NCBI RefSeq assembly: GCF_001437285.1
Contig: NZ_JQBF01000001.1
Coordinates: 290,645 to 354,644, forward strand
Source of the DNA: Pediococcus pentosaceus
GTDB lineage: Bacteria > Bacillota > Bacilli > Lactobacillales > Lactobacillaceae
DNA length: 64,000 nucleotides
Direction: 5' to 3'
Made by a program: the position numbers and the translations under genes. The notes beneath the pieces are model-generated. The model was not told where the DNA came from. It saw only the letters and a program-made list of their open reading frames with translations, and searched no databases. Every line of letters starts with the position of its first letter. Within the stretch, counting starts at the first letter, position 1. Shown here in pieces: positions 35,126 through 44,845 of the stretch.

Positions 35126-36355
35126 TTATGCTACTGATCGTCCGTTTAACCAACGGAATAAGATAAAGTTAATTAAAACTAATACAGAAGTAGCAATAAA
35201 GACAGCGTTATAGTCAAATAAACCAGAGACTGCAGAGCCTAGTAATGGGCCAATCATATTTCCGAGTGCTTGGAAAGACTGGTTCCAACTAAATACACGC
35301 CCAGTTACCGCAGCAGGTGTTCGTTTAGATAAAATACTCTGAACCGCTGGTAGCATCGCTCCATCAGAAATTCCGATAAAGAAGCGGAAAACTCCTAGCC
35401 AAAAAATAGAAGGAACAAAGGCCATTGGAATGTAGAATACCATGGCGAAGAGAAAGGCCACAGAAAGAACTTTTTCGGTTCCAATCTGGTCCCCAAGTTC
35501 TCCTAAGCGCGGAGCCGCTAACATGTTAGCGATTCCCGGAATTGCAGCAATTAAACCAGCAACCATTGTTACACCAGCCCCATTATGCATTAATTCTTTA
35601 ACGTATAAACTAATAATCGGCGCGATTGAATTATTAGATGCTTGAATAATCATCGTTGTGATAAACATGCCGAATACGGCCTTAGGCTGATTTAGTTTAC
35701 CAATTACCTCTCGAGCAGAAAGCGAACCAGATTCACTTTCTACGGGAACGAAGTGTTCATGTACCAAGAAGAAACTTAGGAAAAAGACGATTAGTAATAA
35801 ACCACCTGTAATAAAGAAAGTTACTCGATATGAAAAAATAGAAGCTAGTGCACCACCAATGAGGGGACCTAGTAGAGATCCGGATACAGGACCAGTAGAT
35901 AAAATACCAAGTGCATAACCACTTTTTTCTTTAGGAGTTTCGGTAGCGATGAGTGCATTGGAGTTACTAATATAACCTGCAAAAACACCTTGTAATAAAC
36001 GAAGGCCAATCAGTTGAAAGACGTTTTGAACAAGGCCCATTGCGCCTAAGACGAAAGCCATTCCGAGTGAAGCTCTTAAAATCATTACTTTTCTTCCACG
36101 CTTATCCGCAATTTTTCCCCAAATTGGAGAAATAATTGCTAAAATTAAGAAAGTAGAAGAATAAGTTAGACCACTATAAAAAGATAGTTGCGATTTTGAG
36201 AAGTCACCGAGTGTGTTGACATAAAGCGACAAAAACGGCATAATCTCACTAAATGCGACCCCGGCTATGAAGGTTCCGAACCAAAGCACAAAAAGATTTT
36301 GTTCCCAAGGTTCACGTTTCTTTCTAGATTGTCCTTTTCGATTGAAAAACATCAT
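35126..36355 (-). CDS. MFS multidrug efflux transporter (12 TM)
   Basis: This 409-residue major facilitator of the DHA1 type has 12 predicted helices. The motif A loop is seen as GKIADKRGRKVMI between helices 2 and 3, and motif C-like GPVSGSLLGPLIGG in helix 5. It is similar to MdtG/PmrA-type exporters of lactic acid bacteria and would pump out drugs with the proton gradient. GAGGG precedes two adjacent ATG codons; the first is taken. It is monocistronic and divergent from the sortase gene. Confidence 0.88.
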   Translation of the reverse strand: MMFFNRKGQSRKKREPWEQNLFVLWFGTFIAGVAFSEIMPFLSLYVNTLGDFSKSQLSFYSGLTYSSTFLILAIISPIWGKIADKRGRKVMILRASLGMAFVLGAMGLVQNVFQLIGLRLLQGVFAGYISNSNALIATETPKEKSGYALGILSTGPVSGSLLGPLIGGALASIFSYRVTFFITGGLLLIVFFLSFFLVHEHFVPVESESGSLSAREVIGKLNQPKAVFGMFITTMIIQASNNSIAPIISLYVKELMHNGAGVTMVAGLIAAIPGIANMLAAPRLGELGDQIGTEKVLSVAFLFAMVFYIPMAFVPSIFWLGVFRFFIGISDGAMLPAVQSILSKRTPAAVTGRVFSWNQSFQALGNMIGPLLGSAVSGLFDYNAVFIATSVLVLINFILFRWLNGRSVA

Positions 36356-36431
36356 AAAAAGCCCTCTTTCAAAAAAGATATACCAATATACAATACCATA
36401 AAAATTAAAAATAGTAATGGAGCAAAAGTCA

Positions 36432-37121
36432 ATGAGTAAAAAACTAAAAAATTGGTTAGTTTCGATTGGATTAACATTATTGGTGCTACTAAGTTTAGCG
36501 ATGATTTTTAATCGTCAAATCAAAACATGGATGGTAGCACAATATAATCCAGAGGTGAACGAGAAAGTGGTTGCTAAAAACACTGAAAAGAAAGCCAATT
36601 TTGACTATACAAAAGTAAAATCATTGGATTGGCAGACGGTTCTAAAGGCACGGACTTCGGAGAAAAGAATTAAAGTGATTGGTGAAATTGTTTACCCTGA
36701 TATAAACATACACCTTCCGATCGGCAAAGGGGTCGATAATCTTACGTTGGCGTTGGCGGCGGGAACTTTAAAAGAAAATCAGCGAATGGGTGAAGGTAAC
36801 TACGCATTGGCTGGACATCATATGGTTGATAAAAATGTTTTATTTAGTCCGCTTTATTGGAAAGCCAAAATTGGGCAAAAGGTTTATTTGACAGATGAGA
36901 CCAATATTTATGAGTATCGGGTAGACACCCGTAAATTTATAAAGGCGACCGATGTGCAAGTAGTTGACGATATTAAAGGTAAGAAAATTTTAACGCTGGT
37001 TACCTGTGATGATACGGGAGCGGGTCGTTTGATGATTCGGGCTAAATTTATCAAGAAAATGAGTCATACCAAGGCTCCGGAAGCAGTTCAAAAAGAGTTT
37101 TCAGAAAAGTTTAATCGTTAA
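36432..37121 (+). CDS. srtA: Class A sortase
   Basis: This 229-residue transpeptidase has an N-terminal membrane anchor (about 5-27) and a sortase domain outside the cell. It covalently attaches LPxTG-type proteins to peptidoglycan. Catalytic residues are visible: His129 in LAGHH, Cys192 in LTLVTCDDTG and Arg199 in GRLMIRAK. I start at ATG 36432 because the first ATG at 36417 contains the GGAG site itself and has none of its own. No LPxTG substrate gene is adjacent, so it is the housekeeping enzyme. Confidence 0.92.
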   Translation: MSKKLKNWLVSIGLTLLVLLSLAMIFNRQIKTWMVAQYNPEVNEKVVAKNTEKKANFDYTKVKSLDWQTVLKARTSEKRIKVIGEIVYPDINIHLPIGKGVDNLTLALAAGTLKENQRMGEGNYALAGHHMVDKNVLFSPLYWKAKIGQKVYLTDETNIYEYRVDTRKFIKATDVQVVDDIKGKKILTLVTCDDTGAGRLMIRAKFIKKMSHTKAPEAVQKEFSEKFNR

Positions 37122-37211
37122 GAAAATTTAGTGTTCAAATTCATATAATTTGCTTGACGAATTTGTTACTATTAATATCATATATAGGAAGTTTTGAAAG
37201 GATGGGATTGA

Positions 37212-37793
37212 ATGGTAGGAATGATAATAGCACTAATTGTAATTGTGGTGATTGTAATTGCGATTGTCTCAATGTACAACGGCTTGGTAAAAGCTAGAAC
37301 CTATACACAGGAATCATGGAGCCAAATTAGCGTTCAAATGAAGCGTCGAAATGATTTGATTCCTAATCTTGTAAATACGGTTAAGGGATATGCAGCCCAT
37401 GAAAAAGATACTTTGAGTAAAGTGGTGGCACTTCGTAATCAATTAGTGGATCAGACTGATAATTCAGCCCCTTCTACTAAACAACGTGAAGAGATTATGA
37501 AAACTTCTAACCAGATTAGTGACTCACTTAAAAGCATTTTTGCTTTATCTGAAAGTTATCCTGACTTGAAGGCTAACCAAGAATTTACTAAATTAATGGA
37601 AGAATTAACTAATACAGAAAATAAAATTGCTTATTCTCGTCAACTATATAATTCGAGTGTAGCAAGTTACAACATTAAACTACAATCTTTCCCTAATAAT
37701 TTAATTGCTGGGATGGGTGGATTTAAGCCGGTTGATTATCTTCAAGTTCCTGAAGAAGAAACTAAAAACCCAACCGTTTCATTTGATAAATAA
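37212..37793 (+). CDS. lemA: LemA family protein
   Basis: This 193-residue protein has one N-terminal membrane helix (about 3-22) followed by a cytoplasmic or external helical bundle with the LemA hallmarks WSQISVQMKRRNDLIPNLV and ANQEFTKLMEELTNTENKIAYSRQLYN. Its function is unknown, but it is usually paired with htpX, which starts 15 bases downstream. GAAAGGATGGG precedes the ATG. Confidence 0.93.
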   Translation: MVGMIIALIVIVVIVIAIVSMYNGLVKARTYTQESWSQISVQMKRRNDLIPNLVNTVKGYAAHEKDTLSKVVALRNQLVDQTDNSAPSTKQREEIMKTSNQISDSLKSIFALSESYPDLKANQEFTKLMEELTNTENKIAYSRQLYNSSVASYNIKLQSFPNNLIAGMGGFKPVDYLQVPEEETKNPTVSFDK

Positions 37794-37808
37794 TTAAGAG
37801 GTCGATTA

Positions 37809-38705
37809 ATGTTATATCAACAGATTGCAAGTAATAAGCGAAAGACCGTTTATGTGATGATCGGTTTTGCTATCTTAGTATTGTTTATTGGTGCTGCAGT
37901 TGGTTATGTTTTCTATGATAGTGCAATGGCAGGGATTATTATGGCGGCAGTAATTGCCGCTATTTATATGGCCATGATGATTGCCAATTCTACTAACGTC
38001 GTGATGGGAATGAATCACGCAACTGAAATTAGTGAAGCCGATCATCCGGAAATTTGGCATATTGTAGAAGACATGGCCTTGGTAGCTAATATACCAATGC
38101 CCAAGGTTTATATTGTTAACGATGCCAGCCCTAATGCATTTGCAACAGGAAATAGTCCTAAAAATGCTGCCGTAGCAGTGACTACTGGTATTTTAGAACG
38201 GCTTAATCGAGAAGAACTTGAAGGCGTAATTGGACACGAAGTTTCACACATTCGAAATTATGATATTCGCCTTTCGACCATCGCCTTGGCATTATCTTCG
38301 GCGATCGCAATGCTAGTAAATATTGGAATGCGCTCATTTTGGTGGGGCGGGGGACGACGTCGCAATGATAATGACAATGAAGGCGGAAGTTTGGAAATTG
38401 TGATGATGATTATTTCCATCGTATTGGTTATTTTAGGTCCAATTGCCACAACTATCGCTCAATTGGCTTTATCACGAAATCGAGAATATCTCGCCGATGC
38501 CTCTAGCGTTGAATTAACACGTAACCCACTGGGGCTAATCCATGCTCTACAAAAGATATCGGTCAGTGAACCGATGAAAGAAGCCGATCCAAGTAGTGCT
38601 GCACTTTATATCTCTGATCCATTTAAAAAGAAACGTACCATGGCACATCTATTTGATACGCATCCACCAATTGAAGATCGCATTCAACGTTTGGAAAGAA
38701 TGTAA
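37809..38705 (+). CDS. htpX: Membrane zinc metalloprotease HtpX
   Basis: This 298-residue M48 protease has two N-terminal membrane helices (about 16-35 and 40-60), the zinc site HEVSH (143-147) and further hydrophobic helices around 155-175 and 195-215. The second zinc ligand is in [16 protein letters not shown]. It degrades misfolded membrane proteins, overlapping with FtsH. It forms an operon with lemA and probably the following unknown gene. Confidence 0.94.
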   Translation: MLYQQIASNKRKTVYVMIGFAILVLFIGAAVGYVFYDSAMAGIIMAAVIAAIYMAMMIANSTNVVMGMNHATEISEADHPEIWHIVEDMALVANIPMPKVYIVNDASPNAFATGNSPKNAAVAVTTGILERLNREELEGVIGHEVSHIRNYDIRLSTIALALSSAIAMLVNIGMRSFWWGGGRRRNDNDNEGGSLEIVMMIISIVLVILGPIATTIAQLALSRNREYLADASSVELTRNPLGLIHALQKISVSEPMKEADPSSAALYISDPFKKKRTMAHLFDTHPPIEDRIQRLERM

Positions 38706-38738
38706 GTATATAGTTAATTGAAAGAGAGTTATGGGATC

Positions 38739-39521
38739 ATGCGTGATGACTATATTTTTGTACATTTAGAATCAATTGTTAATTTAATTTATTCGCGCGG
38801 GATTACGGCAAATGATTTCCTAAAGGGAGTCTTGCAAATACCAACCAATATTTTATTATTAAATCGGGAAGTCAGTGATGATTTAACGATTGATAATCAT
38901 ACATTTTTAAATGAAATTAATGGCGCTAAAAAAGTTAGTGAGTATTTAATGGGAAACCATGGCCCACGCAATTGGATTGATTTTTCTCAGCGAGATGCGT
39001 TGAGTGAGCTCACGCCGGCTGATATTGCTAACCTTTTATATATGGGGCATATGAAAACTCATAATGATACGCCATTTTCGTATAAGCTCCAAAACGACTA
39101 TGTTTATTTAGACATTGGCGAAAATCAGGTGAAGACCTATTATCGTCGTCTAAAAAATTTTTATTTAGTTTTGAATCAATCTATTATTCGTCATGCTGAA
39201 CAAGCTTATAACGAGCATCGAATTGTATTTCGTCGGGGAAATAAATTTGCTGAATTACCAGCTGGAATGGTTCGACAATTAATTCCTGTGTTAGGAGAAG
39301 GATTAATTTTTGCGTTTGATCAAGCTTTTGAGCAAGATCGCGAATATCGAATCCCGATTTTGATTGCTAGCGACAGTAATTTGGCTCCTACGTTACGCAG
39401 CAAAGATTCACTTTATAATAATGCCCAACAAATTGCGATTTTGAAATATAATCTACGTAGTAAACATTGGCATTTTATTATTACTAACCCGCAAGCCTTT
39501 GATGCGGATGCATTATATTAA
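38739..39521 (+). CDS. Conserved hypothetical protein (260 aa) after htpX
   Basis: I do not recognise a named family. The 260-residue protein is soluble, without signal peptide. It has an N-terminal helical region (DDYIFVHLESIVNLIYSRGI), a middle with several Tyr residues (KTYYRRLKNFYLVLNQS) and a strand-rich C-terminal half (REYRIPILIASDSN, LRSKHWHFIITNP). It starts 33 bases after htpX, has only a weak ribosome site (GAGAG), and ends at a terminator, so it belongs to the lemA-htpX transcript. The upstream in-frame TTG at 38718 is a less likely start. Confidence 0.65.
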   Translation: MRDDYIFVHLESIVNLIYSRGITANDFLKGVLQIPTNILLLNREVSDDLTIDNHTFLNEINGAKKVSEYLMGNHGPRNWIDFSQRDALSELTPADIANLLYMGHMKTHNDTPFSYKLQNDYVYLDIGENQVKTYYRRLKNFYLVLNQSIIRHAEQAYNEHRIVFRRGNKFAELPAGMVRQLIPVLGEGLIFAFDQAFEQDREYRIPILIASDSNLAPTLRSKDSLYNNAQQIAILKYNLRSKHWHFIITNPQAFDADALY

Positions 39522-39524
39522 ATT

Positions 39525-39562
39525 GAGAACTTGTGTCAGATAAGATATAAGTTCTCTTTTTT
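39525..39562 (+). terminator. Terminator after the lemA-htpX operon
   Basis: GAGAACTT (39525-39532) pairs with AAGTTCTC (39549-39556) and is followed by six T residues. Confidence 0.8.
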
Positions 39563-39685
39563 AGCAAAAAAGGGTAATCATTTTGGGGATAAGATGTTTA
39601 GTCTACTTTTAAGGTAAGTTAATTTAATGAGCTATTATGGTATAATTGTAGCCAGGTTTTTTAATTTAAGGGGAGTTTTAAAAAG

Positions 39686-41068
39686 ATGAAAATGCAACTT
39701 AGCGAAATTGCGCGCGCTCTTGGAACGGATGAATATCCTGAACTATGGAACGATATTAGCGTAACGAGTGTTCAATTTGATAGTCGAAAATTATCTCCAG
39801 GATCACTTTTTGTGCCAATTATGGGTGAACGTGACGGACATGATTTTATTAGTCAAGCAGTAACAGCAGGCGCCGTTGCAACTTTATGGGCAGAAGACCA
39901 CCAAGAACGGCGTCCAGCTGATTTACCAAGTATTCTAGTAAAAAATCCATTAGAAGCTCTGCAAAAACTTGCTAAATATTATCTGGATAAGATTAACCCT
40001 AAGGTAGTTGCTATTACTGGAAGTAATGGAAAGACAACTACTAAGGATATGACTGCAGCAGTTCTGGAAGCAGAATATAATGTGGTAAAAACTAAAGCAA
40101 ACTTTAACAACGAACTGGGCGTGCCAATTACTATTTTGGGAATGAGCTCTAATACGGAAGTATTGGTAGTTGAAATGGGAATGGATCGTCCAGGACAGTT
40201 ACACTTTTTAAGTGAATTGGTTCAACCTGATATTGCTGTGATTACGATGATTGGCGAAGCCCATATTGAATTTTTTAAGACGCGTGAGCGGATTGCTGAT
40301 GCAAAAATGGAAATTACAGATGGCCTAAAAGAGGACGGTTGTTTTGTTTTTAACGGGGATGAACCGCTATTAGAACAGCGTGCTAAAGACCTCAATGTTG
40401 AACAATACCGTTTTGGGCTTAAAGCAGATAATGATGTCAGCGCCAGCGATATCCAGGGAACTGACACAAGTACAATGTTCAAAACTAATTTGGATGAAGA
40501 AACCACCGTAACAATTCCAGTACTTGGTGATTACAATGTAACTAATGCATTAGCAGCAATCGCCGTTGGACATAAGTACCATATTGACCTAAAAAAAGAA
40601 GCTGAAGCGCTAGTTGACTTTGATTTAACCAAAAATCGAACAGAGTGGTTAACTGGAAAAAAAGGCGAACGTATTTTAAGTGATGTTTATAATTCTAATC
40701 CGACTGCTGCTCGAGCAGTATTGGATTCATTTGCTAACGTAAATACTGAAGGACGTCGTTTGGTAGTTCTAGGAGATATGTTGGAATTAGGTGAGAATGC
40801 TGATCAAATGCATGCTAGCTTAGCTGAAAAATTAAATGCCAAGCGTTTTGCGCAAGTATATTTAATCGGCCCACATATGAAAGCTCTTGAAAAACGACTG
40901 ATTGATGAAGATATCTACAGTAAAGATGCTGTTCATTATTATGAAACTGGCGAATTAAAGCGACTTACAGATGATCTTTCAACTGAAATTCAAGCAGATG
41001 ATAGTATTTTATTAAAAGCAAGTCACGGAATTCATTTAGAAAATGTTGTTGATAAAATTAAAAATTAA
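39686..41068 (+). CDS. murF: UDP-MurNAc-tripeptide--D-alanyl-D-alanine ligase
   Basis: This 460-residue Mur ligase adds D-Ala-D-Ala to the peptidoglycan precursor in the cytoplasm. The ATP loop TGSNGKTTTK is at 111-120, followed by NNELGVPITIL, the DxxPG-like segments and SDVYNSNPTAARAVLDSF of the C-terminal domain. GGTATAAT at about 39640 gives it its own promoter. It depends on D-alanine from the racemase encoded at 43.4 kb. It is followed directly by a structured RNA region. Confidence 0.95.
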   Translation: MKMQLSEIARALGTDEYPELWNDISVTSVQFDSRKLSPGSLFVPIMGERDGHDFISQAVTAGAVATLWAEDHQERRPADLPSILVKNPLEALQKLAKYYLDKINPKVVAITGSNGKTTTKDMTAAVLEAEYNVVKTKANFNNELGVPITILGMSSNTEVLVVEMGMDRPGQLHFLSELVQPDIAVITMIGEAHIEFFKTRERIADAKMEITDGLKEDGCFVFNGDEPLLEQRAKDLNVEQYRFGLKADNDVSASDIQGTDTSTMFKTNLDEETTVTIPVLGDYNVTNALAAIAVGHKYHIDLKKEAEALVDFDLTKNRTEWLTGKKGERILSDVYNSNPTAARAVLDSFANVNTEGRRLVVLGDMLELGENADQMHASLAEKLNAKRFAQVYLIGPHMKALEKRLIDEDIYSKDAVHYYETGELKRLTDDLSTEIQADDSILLKASHGIHLENVVDKIKN

Positions 41069-41072
41069 AAAT

Positions 41073-41185
41073 TAAAGTTGTGATGTGGCTTTTAGATTTT
41101 TTACAGCGTATGTAAATTATTCTTAAAACGCGGTTGCCGACCTTTGAGTGGGGAATGCTAGCCTAAATATCACAACTTTATTTTT
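41073..41185 (+). ncRNA. Candidate structured RNA / complex terminator after murF
   Basis: A 12-base perfect helix (TAAAGTTGTGAT at 41073-41084 with 41169-41180) encloses 84 bases and is followed by five T residues. Inside are GGCT/AGCC (41087-41090 with 41160-41163), GCGT/ACGC (41106-41109 with 41128-41131) and a CGG-TTG-CCG hairpin. The branched fold is more elaborate than a plain terminator and could be released as a small 3' UTR RNA. I do not recognise an Rfam family. Confidence 0.4.
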
Positions 41186-41288
41186 ATTAAAAAGGCCAAA
41201 TAGAGCTGTTTTAACAGCGTTTTCAAGAACTTTTGTTTGCTAATCCCTAAGCAGGGGTGTATGATTATAAAGTTATGTTTACACGATT

Positions 41289-41338
41289 GTCACCGTGGGC
41301 GCGGCCCTAAAAGGACGGATTTTCTTTGATGCGGTGAC
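41289..41338 (+). promoter_or_regulatory. Structured 5' leader of the DEAD-box helicase
   Basis: GTCACCG (41289-41295) pairs with CGGTGAC (41332-41338). Within lies GGGC-GCG-GCCC (41297-41307), which competes with CCTAAAAGG. The structure ends about 10 bases before the AGGAGG ribosome site and is GC-rich amid AT-rich flanks. It could control helicase translation, for example by temperature or by autoregulation. Confidence 0.45.
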
Positions 41339-41360
41339 GAAAATTTAGGAGGAATTATAT

Positions 41361-42941
41361 TTGAAATTTACCGAACTAGGGTTAGACGAAGACATTTTAA
41401 AAGCAGTTTTAGACAATGGGTATGACGAACCAACACCTATCCAAGCTGAAACTATTCCTGGTGTTTTAGAAGGAAAAGACATCATTGGACAAGCTCAAAC
41501 AGGTACTGGTAAGACAGCTGCTTTCGGATTACCAATCCTACAAAATGTTGACCTAGATAATCCTAACATTCAAGCAATTATTATCTCACCTACACGTGAG
41601 TTAGCTGCTCAAACACAAGCAGAAATCTTTAAATTAGGAAAATATAAAAAAGCTAAAGTTCAAGTGGTTTACGGTGGATCAGATATCCGTCGTCAGATTA
41701 ATGCTTTAAAGAGCCATCCACAAATCGTGGTTGGTACACCTGGTCGTTTGTTGGACCATATTGGTCGAAAGACAATTCGTTTAGACCACGTTAAAACATT
41801 AGTTCTTGATGAAGCTGACGATATGCTAGATATGGGATTCTTACCTGATATCGAACACATTATTGAACAAACACCTAGCGAACGCCAAACATTATTGTTC
41901 TCAGCCACAATGCCAGCACCAATTAAGAAAATTGGTGTTAAGTTCATGACTGATCCAAAACAAATTACAGTTAAGTCTAAAGAACTTACTGCTGATTTGG
42001 TTGATCAATACTACGTTCGTTCTAAAGAATTCGAAAAATTTGATATTTTAACCCACGTACTTGATGTACAAGCACCAAAACTTGCAGTTATTTTTGGTCG
42101 TACTAAGCGTCGCGTTGATGAAGTTTCTAAGGGATTAGTTACTCGTGGTTACAATGCTGCTGGAATCCATGGTGATTTAACTCAACAACGCCGAATGAGT
42201 ATTTTACGTCAATTCCGTGAAGGACAATTAGATATTTTAGTTGCTACTGACGTTGCTGCACGTGGGCTTGATATCTCTGGTGTAACTCACGTTTACAACT
42301 ATGATATTCCTCAAGACCCAGAAAGTTATGTTCACCGTATTGGTCGTACAGGCCGGGCCGGTGCTACAGGTACTTCAGTAACCTTCGTTACTAACTGGGA
42401 AATGGACTATCTTCGTGACGTTGAACATTTGACAAAGAAACGTTTGTTACCAATGAAGCCACCAACAGAAGAAGAAGCTTTTGCTGGACGTGCTGCAATG
42501 GCTGAACAAAGCATTGAAGAATTGGTTCAAAAAACAGATGTTGCTAAGTTCGAAGAACAAGTTGATCATCTTTTAGAACAACATGATGCTAAAACGCTGG
42601 TTGCTGCACTTCTAAATGAAGTAACTAAGTCTGACGCTAGTGAAATCAAAGTTAAGATTACTCCTGAACGCCCACTTCCTCGTAAAAAAGGTGGCAACAA
42701 AGGCGGTAAAGGTGGCGGCGGATACCGTGGCGGAAATCGTCGTGGTGGTAATGGTCGTCGTAGTAATGGTAATAGTAGCAATGGCGGAGGCCGTGGTGGT
42801 AAATGGAATAACGATCGTAAGGGTGGCGGCAAGTCACGCTTTGGTCGCGATGACCGTAACCACAATGGTGGTAAGCGTAATGATCGCAACTCAGGTAACA
42901 AGGGTGGATCAAACCGTCAATTTGTAATTAAAGAAAAATAA
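41361..42941 (+). CDS. cshA: DEAD-box RNA helicase
   Basis: This 526-residue helicase has all core motifs: the Q motif near PTPIQ, AQTGTGKT (45-52), PTRELA, LDEADDML, SAT, the C-terminal RecA domain with RGLDISGV, and HRIGRTGRAG. A very Gly/Arg/Asn-rich tail (about 440-515, RGG-like) binds RNA nonspecifically. It unwinds mRNA and rRNA and associates with the degradosome and ribosome assembly in Firmicutes. The start is TTG at 41361 behind TTAGGAGG. A structured leader precedes it. The symbol is given on overall layout. Confidence 0.9.
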   Translation: MKFTELGLDEDILKAVLDNGYDEPTPIQAETIPGVLEGKDIIGQAQTGTGKTAAFGLPILQNVDLDNPNIQAIIISPTRELAAQTQAEIFKLGKYKKAKVQVVYGGSDIRRQINALKSHPQIVVGTPGRLLDHIGRKTIRLDHVKTLVLDEADDMLDMGFLPDIEHIIEQTPSERQTLLFSATMPAPIKKIGVKFMTDPKQITVKSKELTADLVDQYYVRSKEFEKFDILTHVLDVQAPKLAVIFGRTKRRVDEVSKGLVTRGYNAAGIHGDLTQQRRMSILRQFREGQLDILVATDVAARGLDISGVTHVYNYDIPQDPESYVHRIGRTGRAGATGTSVTFVTNWEMDYLRDVEHLTKKRLLPMKPPTEEEAFAGRAAMAEQSIEELVQKTDVAKFEEQVDHLLEQHDAKTLVAALLNEVTKSDASEIKVKITPERPLPRKKGGNKGGKGGGGYRGGNRRGGNGRRSNGNSSNGGGRGGKWNNDRKGGGKSRFGRDDRNHNGGKRNDRNSGNKGGSNRQFVIKEK

Positions 42942-43030
42942 ACATTTTCAATAAACTAAGGGGCCCGGAAAATACATTTTTTCTTGACCTCTTTTTTTGA
43001 TACAATAGGAACGACATTGGAGGTACTAGG

Positions 43031-43387
43031 ATGATTTACGGAATTGGCATTGATATAACAAACATTGATCGATTTAAAACTCTCCACAATCCAGCAACGT
43101 TTATCCAAAAGGTTTTGACGCCCACTGAATTTGATGAGTTTGAAGCTAAGAAAGGTCAACGCGCGTATGAATTTTTAGCAGGGCACTTTTCGGTTAAAGA
43201 ATCATATAGTAAAGCTTACGGGACAGGATTAGGTAAAAAACTTAATTTTCAAGACATCGAAATTAATTACGATGGGGTTGGAAAACCTAAGATTGTTAAA
43301 CATCCGTTTAGTGGAACCGTACATGTGTCAATTTCCCATTCTGACCACCATGTTGTAACACAGGTAATTTTAGAGGGGGATAATTGA
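43031..43387 (+). CDS. acpS: Holo-[acyl-carrier-protein] synthase
   Basis: This 118-residue enzyme attaches 4'-phosphopantetheine from CoA to acyl carrier protein, and probably to DltC. The signature [12 protein letters not shown] at the start with its metal-binding Asp, the [19 protein letters not shown] block and the end HVSISHSD are typical. It precedes alr by one base after its stop, giving a tight acpS-alr-mazEF cluster, the usual Firmicute order. GGAGGT lies upstream of the ATG. Confidence 0.95.
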   Translation: MIYGIGIDITNIDRFKTLHNPATFIQKVLTPTEFDEFEAKKGQRAYEFLAGHFSVKESYSKAYGTGLGKKLNFQDIEINYDGVGKPKIVKHPFSGTVHVSISHSDHHVVTQVILEGDN

Positions 43388-43388
43388 A

Positions 43389-44513
43389 ATGGTTGTAGGG
43401 ATACATCGTCCCAGCAAGCTAGTTATTAATGCTGAGGCAATTAGAAATAATGTAAAAAATGAGATTAGTCGATTAGATGGACACAGTGAATTATTTGCCG
43501 TGGTTAAGGCTAATGGCTATGGACATGGAATTGTAGAAACAGCCAAATTTACGAAACAAGCTGGGGCAACTGGTTTTTGTGTTGCTATCTTAGACGAAGC
43601 GTTGGCTTTGCGAGATGCTGGGCTAACAGAAACTATCCTAGTTTTAGGAATTACAGATGTTAAATATGCTAAATTAGCTGCTGAAAATGATATCTCGTTA
43701 ACGGTGGGTGATCAAGCATGGCTAGATGAAGCTACGCAAATTCTAGATCAAAAGCCGCTGAAAGTTCATTTAGGTATTGATACAGGAATGGGACGGATTG
43801 GTTTTCAAGATGGAGCTTCTTTTAAGAAAGCGGCCGATTATCTTGAACAAAGTCAACAGTTCAATTTTGAAGGTGTGTTTACACATTTTGCAACAGCAGA
43901 TGAAAAGGATACGACTTATTTCAATTTACAGGTGGAACGTTTTAACCATTTCATCAGCCAATTAACTCGACGTCCACGTTATGTGCATGTTTCTAATACT
44001 GCTACCAGCTTGTGGCATGCAGCTTGTAATGGTAATATGATTCGTTTTGGAGTCGGCATTTATGGGATGAATCCTTCTGGAAAAACACTGGAAAGTCCTT
44101 TTGATTTACAGCCAGCTATGAGTCTGGAGTCTGAACTATCTTTTTCTAAACTAGTGCAAAAAGGCCGTTCAATTAGTTATGGAGCGACTTATACAGCTAA
44201 AGAAGATGAATGGATTGGGACGATCCCGATTGGTTATGCAGATGGTTATGAACGTCGTTTACAAGGATTCCATGTTTTGATTGATGGTCAATTTTGCGAA
44301 ATAGTAGGACGAATTTGTATGGATCAAATGATGGTTCGCATACCAAAGTCATATCCTGTGGGAACTAAAGTAATTTTAGCGGGAAAATCAGGCGAAAAAT
44401 CAATTACCATGACAGACATTGCCGAATATGCTGGGACCATTAATTATGAAATCACATGTGGATTCACACAACGTTTACCACGAATCTATACTGAAAATGG
44501 TGTAGTAAATTAA
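43389..44513 (+). CDS. alr: Alanine racemase
   Basis: This 374-residue pyridoxal-phosphate enzyme interconverts L- and D-alanine. The PLP lysine is Lys40 in [10 protein letters not shown], and the second-base Tyr lies in [10 protein letters not shown], followed by [10 protein letters not shown]-alanine is used by the Ddl/MurF branch of peptidoglycan synthesis and by the dlt operon in this same window. It is translated after GGGGGA and coupled to acpS. Confidence 0.96.
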   Translation: MVVGIHRPSKLVINAEAIRNNVKNEISRLDGHSELFAVVKANGYGHGIVETAKFTKQAGATGFCVAILDEALALRDAGLTETILVLGITDVKYAKLAAENDISLTVGDQAWLDEATQILDQKPLKVHLGIDTGMGRIGFQDGASFKKAADYLEQSQQFNFEGVFTHFATADEKDTTYFNLQVERFNHFISQLTRRPRYVHVSNTATSLWHAACNGNMIRFGVGIYGMNPSGKTLESPFDLQPAMSLESELSFSKLVQKGRSISYGATYTAKEDEWIGTIPIGYADGYERRLQGFHVLIDGQFCEIVGRICMDQMMVRIPKSYPVGTKVILAGKSGEKSITMTDIAEYAGTINYEITCGFTQRLPRIYTENGVVN

Positions 44514-44567
44514 TGTATTGAATGCTAAAATAATGTTAATAATTAAATAGTACAGGAGAGCAATCTA

Positions 44568-44807
44568 ATGAGTATTCAACCAAAAGATATGTCAATTGAG
44601 AAAGAGACTTACTGTGAAATGTTTGGTTTTGAACCTAGTTGTGTAAATGATGATATTGTAAGGAGCTTTTTTACCCGTCACGCAACTGAGCATCTTGAAC
44701 AGCTTAAAGCCGGATACCTTCAAATGGCTGATATCAATTCCGAAATTACTCATGACTTTTCTTCATGTGAAGCGGATTGTGAAAAGCATGTGCTTGAACG
44801 TTACTAA
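44568..44807 (+). CDS. MazE/EndoAI-like antitoxin with divergent N-terminus
   Basis: This 79-residue protein sits directly before the MazF-type toxin. Its C-terminal part, LKAGYLQMADINSEI then CEADCEKHVLERY, matches the toxin-binding tail of Bacillus EndoAI (RRGYMEMAKIN, ECEAE). The N-terminal half, where EndoAI has a ribbon-helix-helix DNA-binding domain, is shorter and does not show that pattern clearly. It carries four Cys. It probably neutralises the toxin but may have lost operator binding. GGAGAG precedes the ATG. Confidence 0.7.
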   Translation: MSIQPKDMSIEKETYCEMFGFEPSCVNDDIVRSFFTRHATEHLEQLKAGYLQMADINSEITHDFSSCEADCEKHVLERY

Positions 44808-44845
44808 GTTAAATTTTTTAAATTAAAAGTTAATGGGGTGACACT

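Noticed and set aside
41073..41360. T-box or other named riboswitch between murF and the helicase
   Set aside because: No AGGGTGGNACCGCG T-box sequence and no core of any riboswitch I know; kept only as unnamed structured RNA.
42566..42927. Several long reading frames on both strands with Pro/Leu/Arg- or Tyr/His-rich products
   Set aside because: They are shadows of the Gly/Arg/Asn-rich repeat tail of the DEAD-box helicase; repetitive codons keep other frames open. No ribosome sites.
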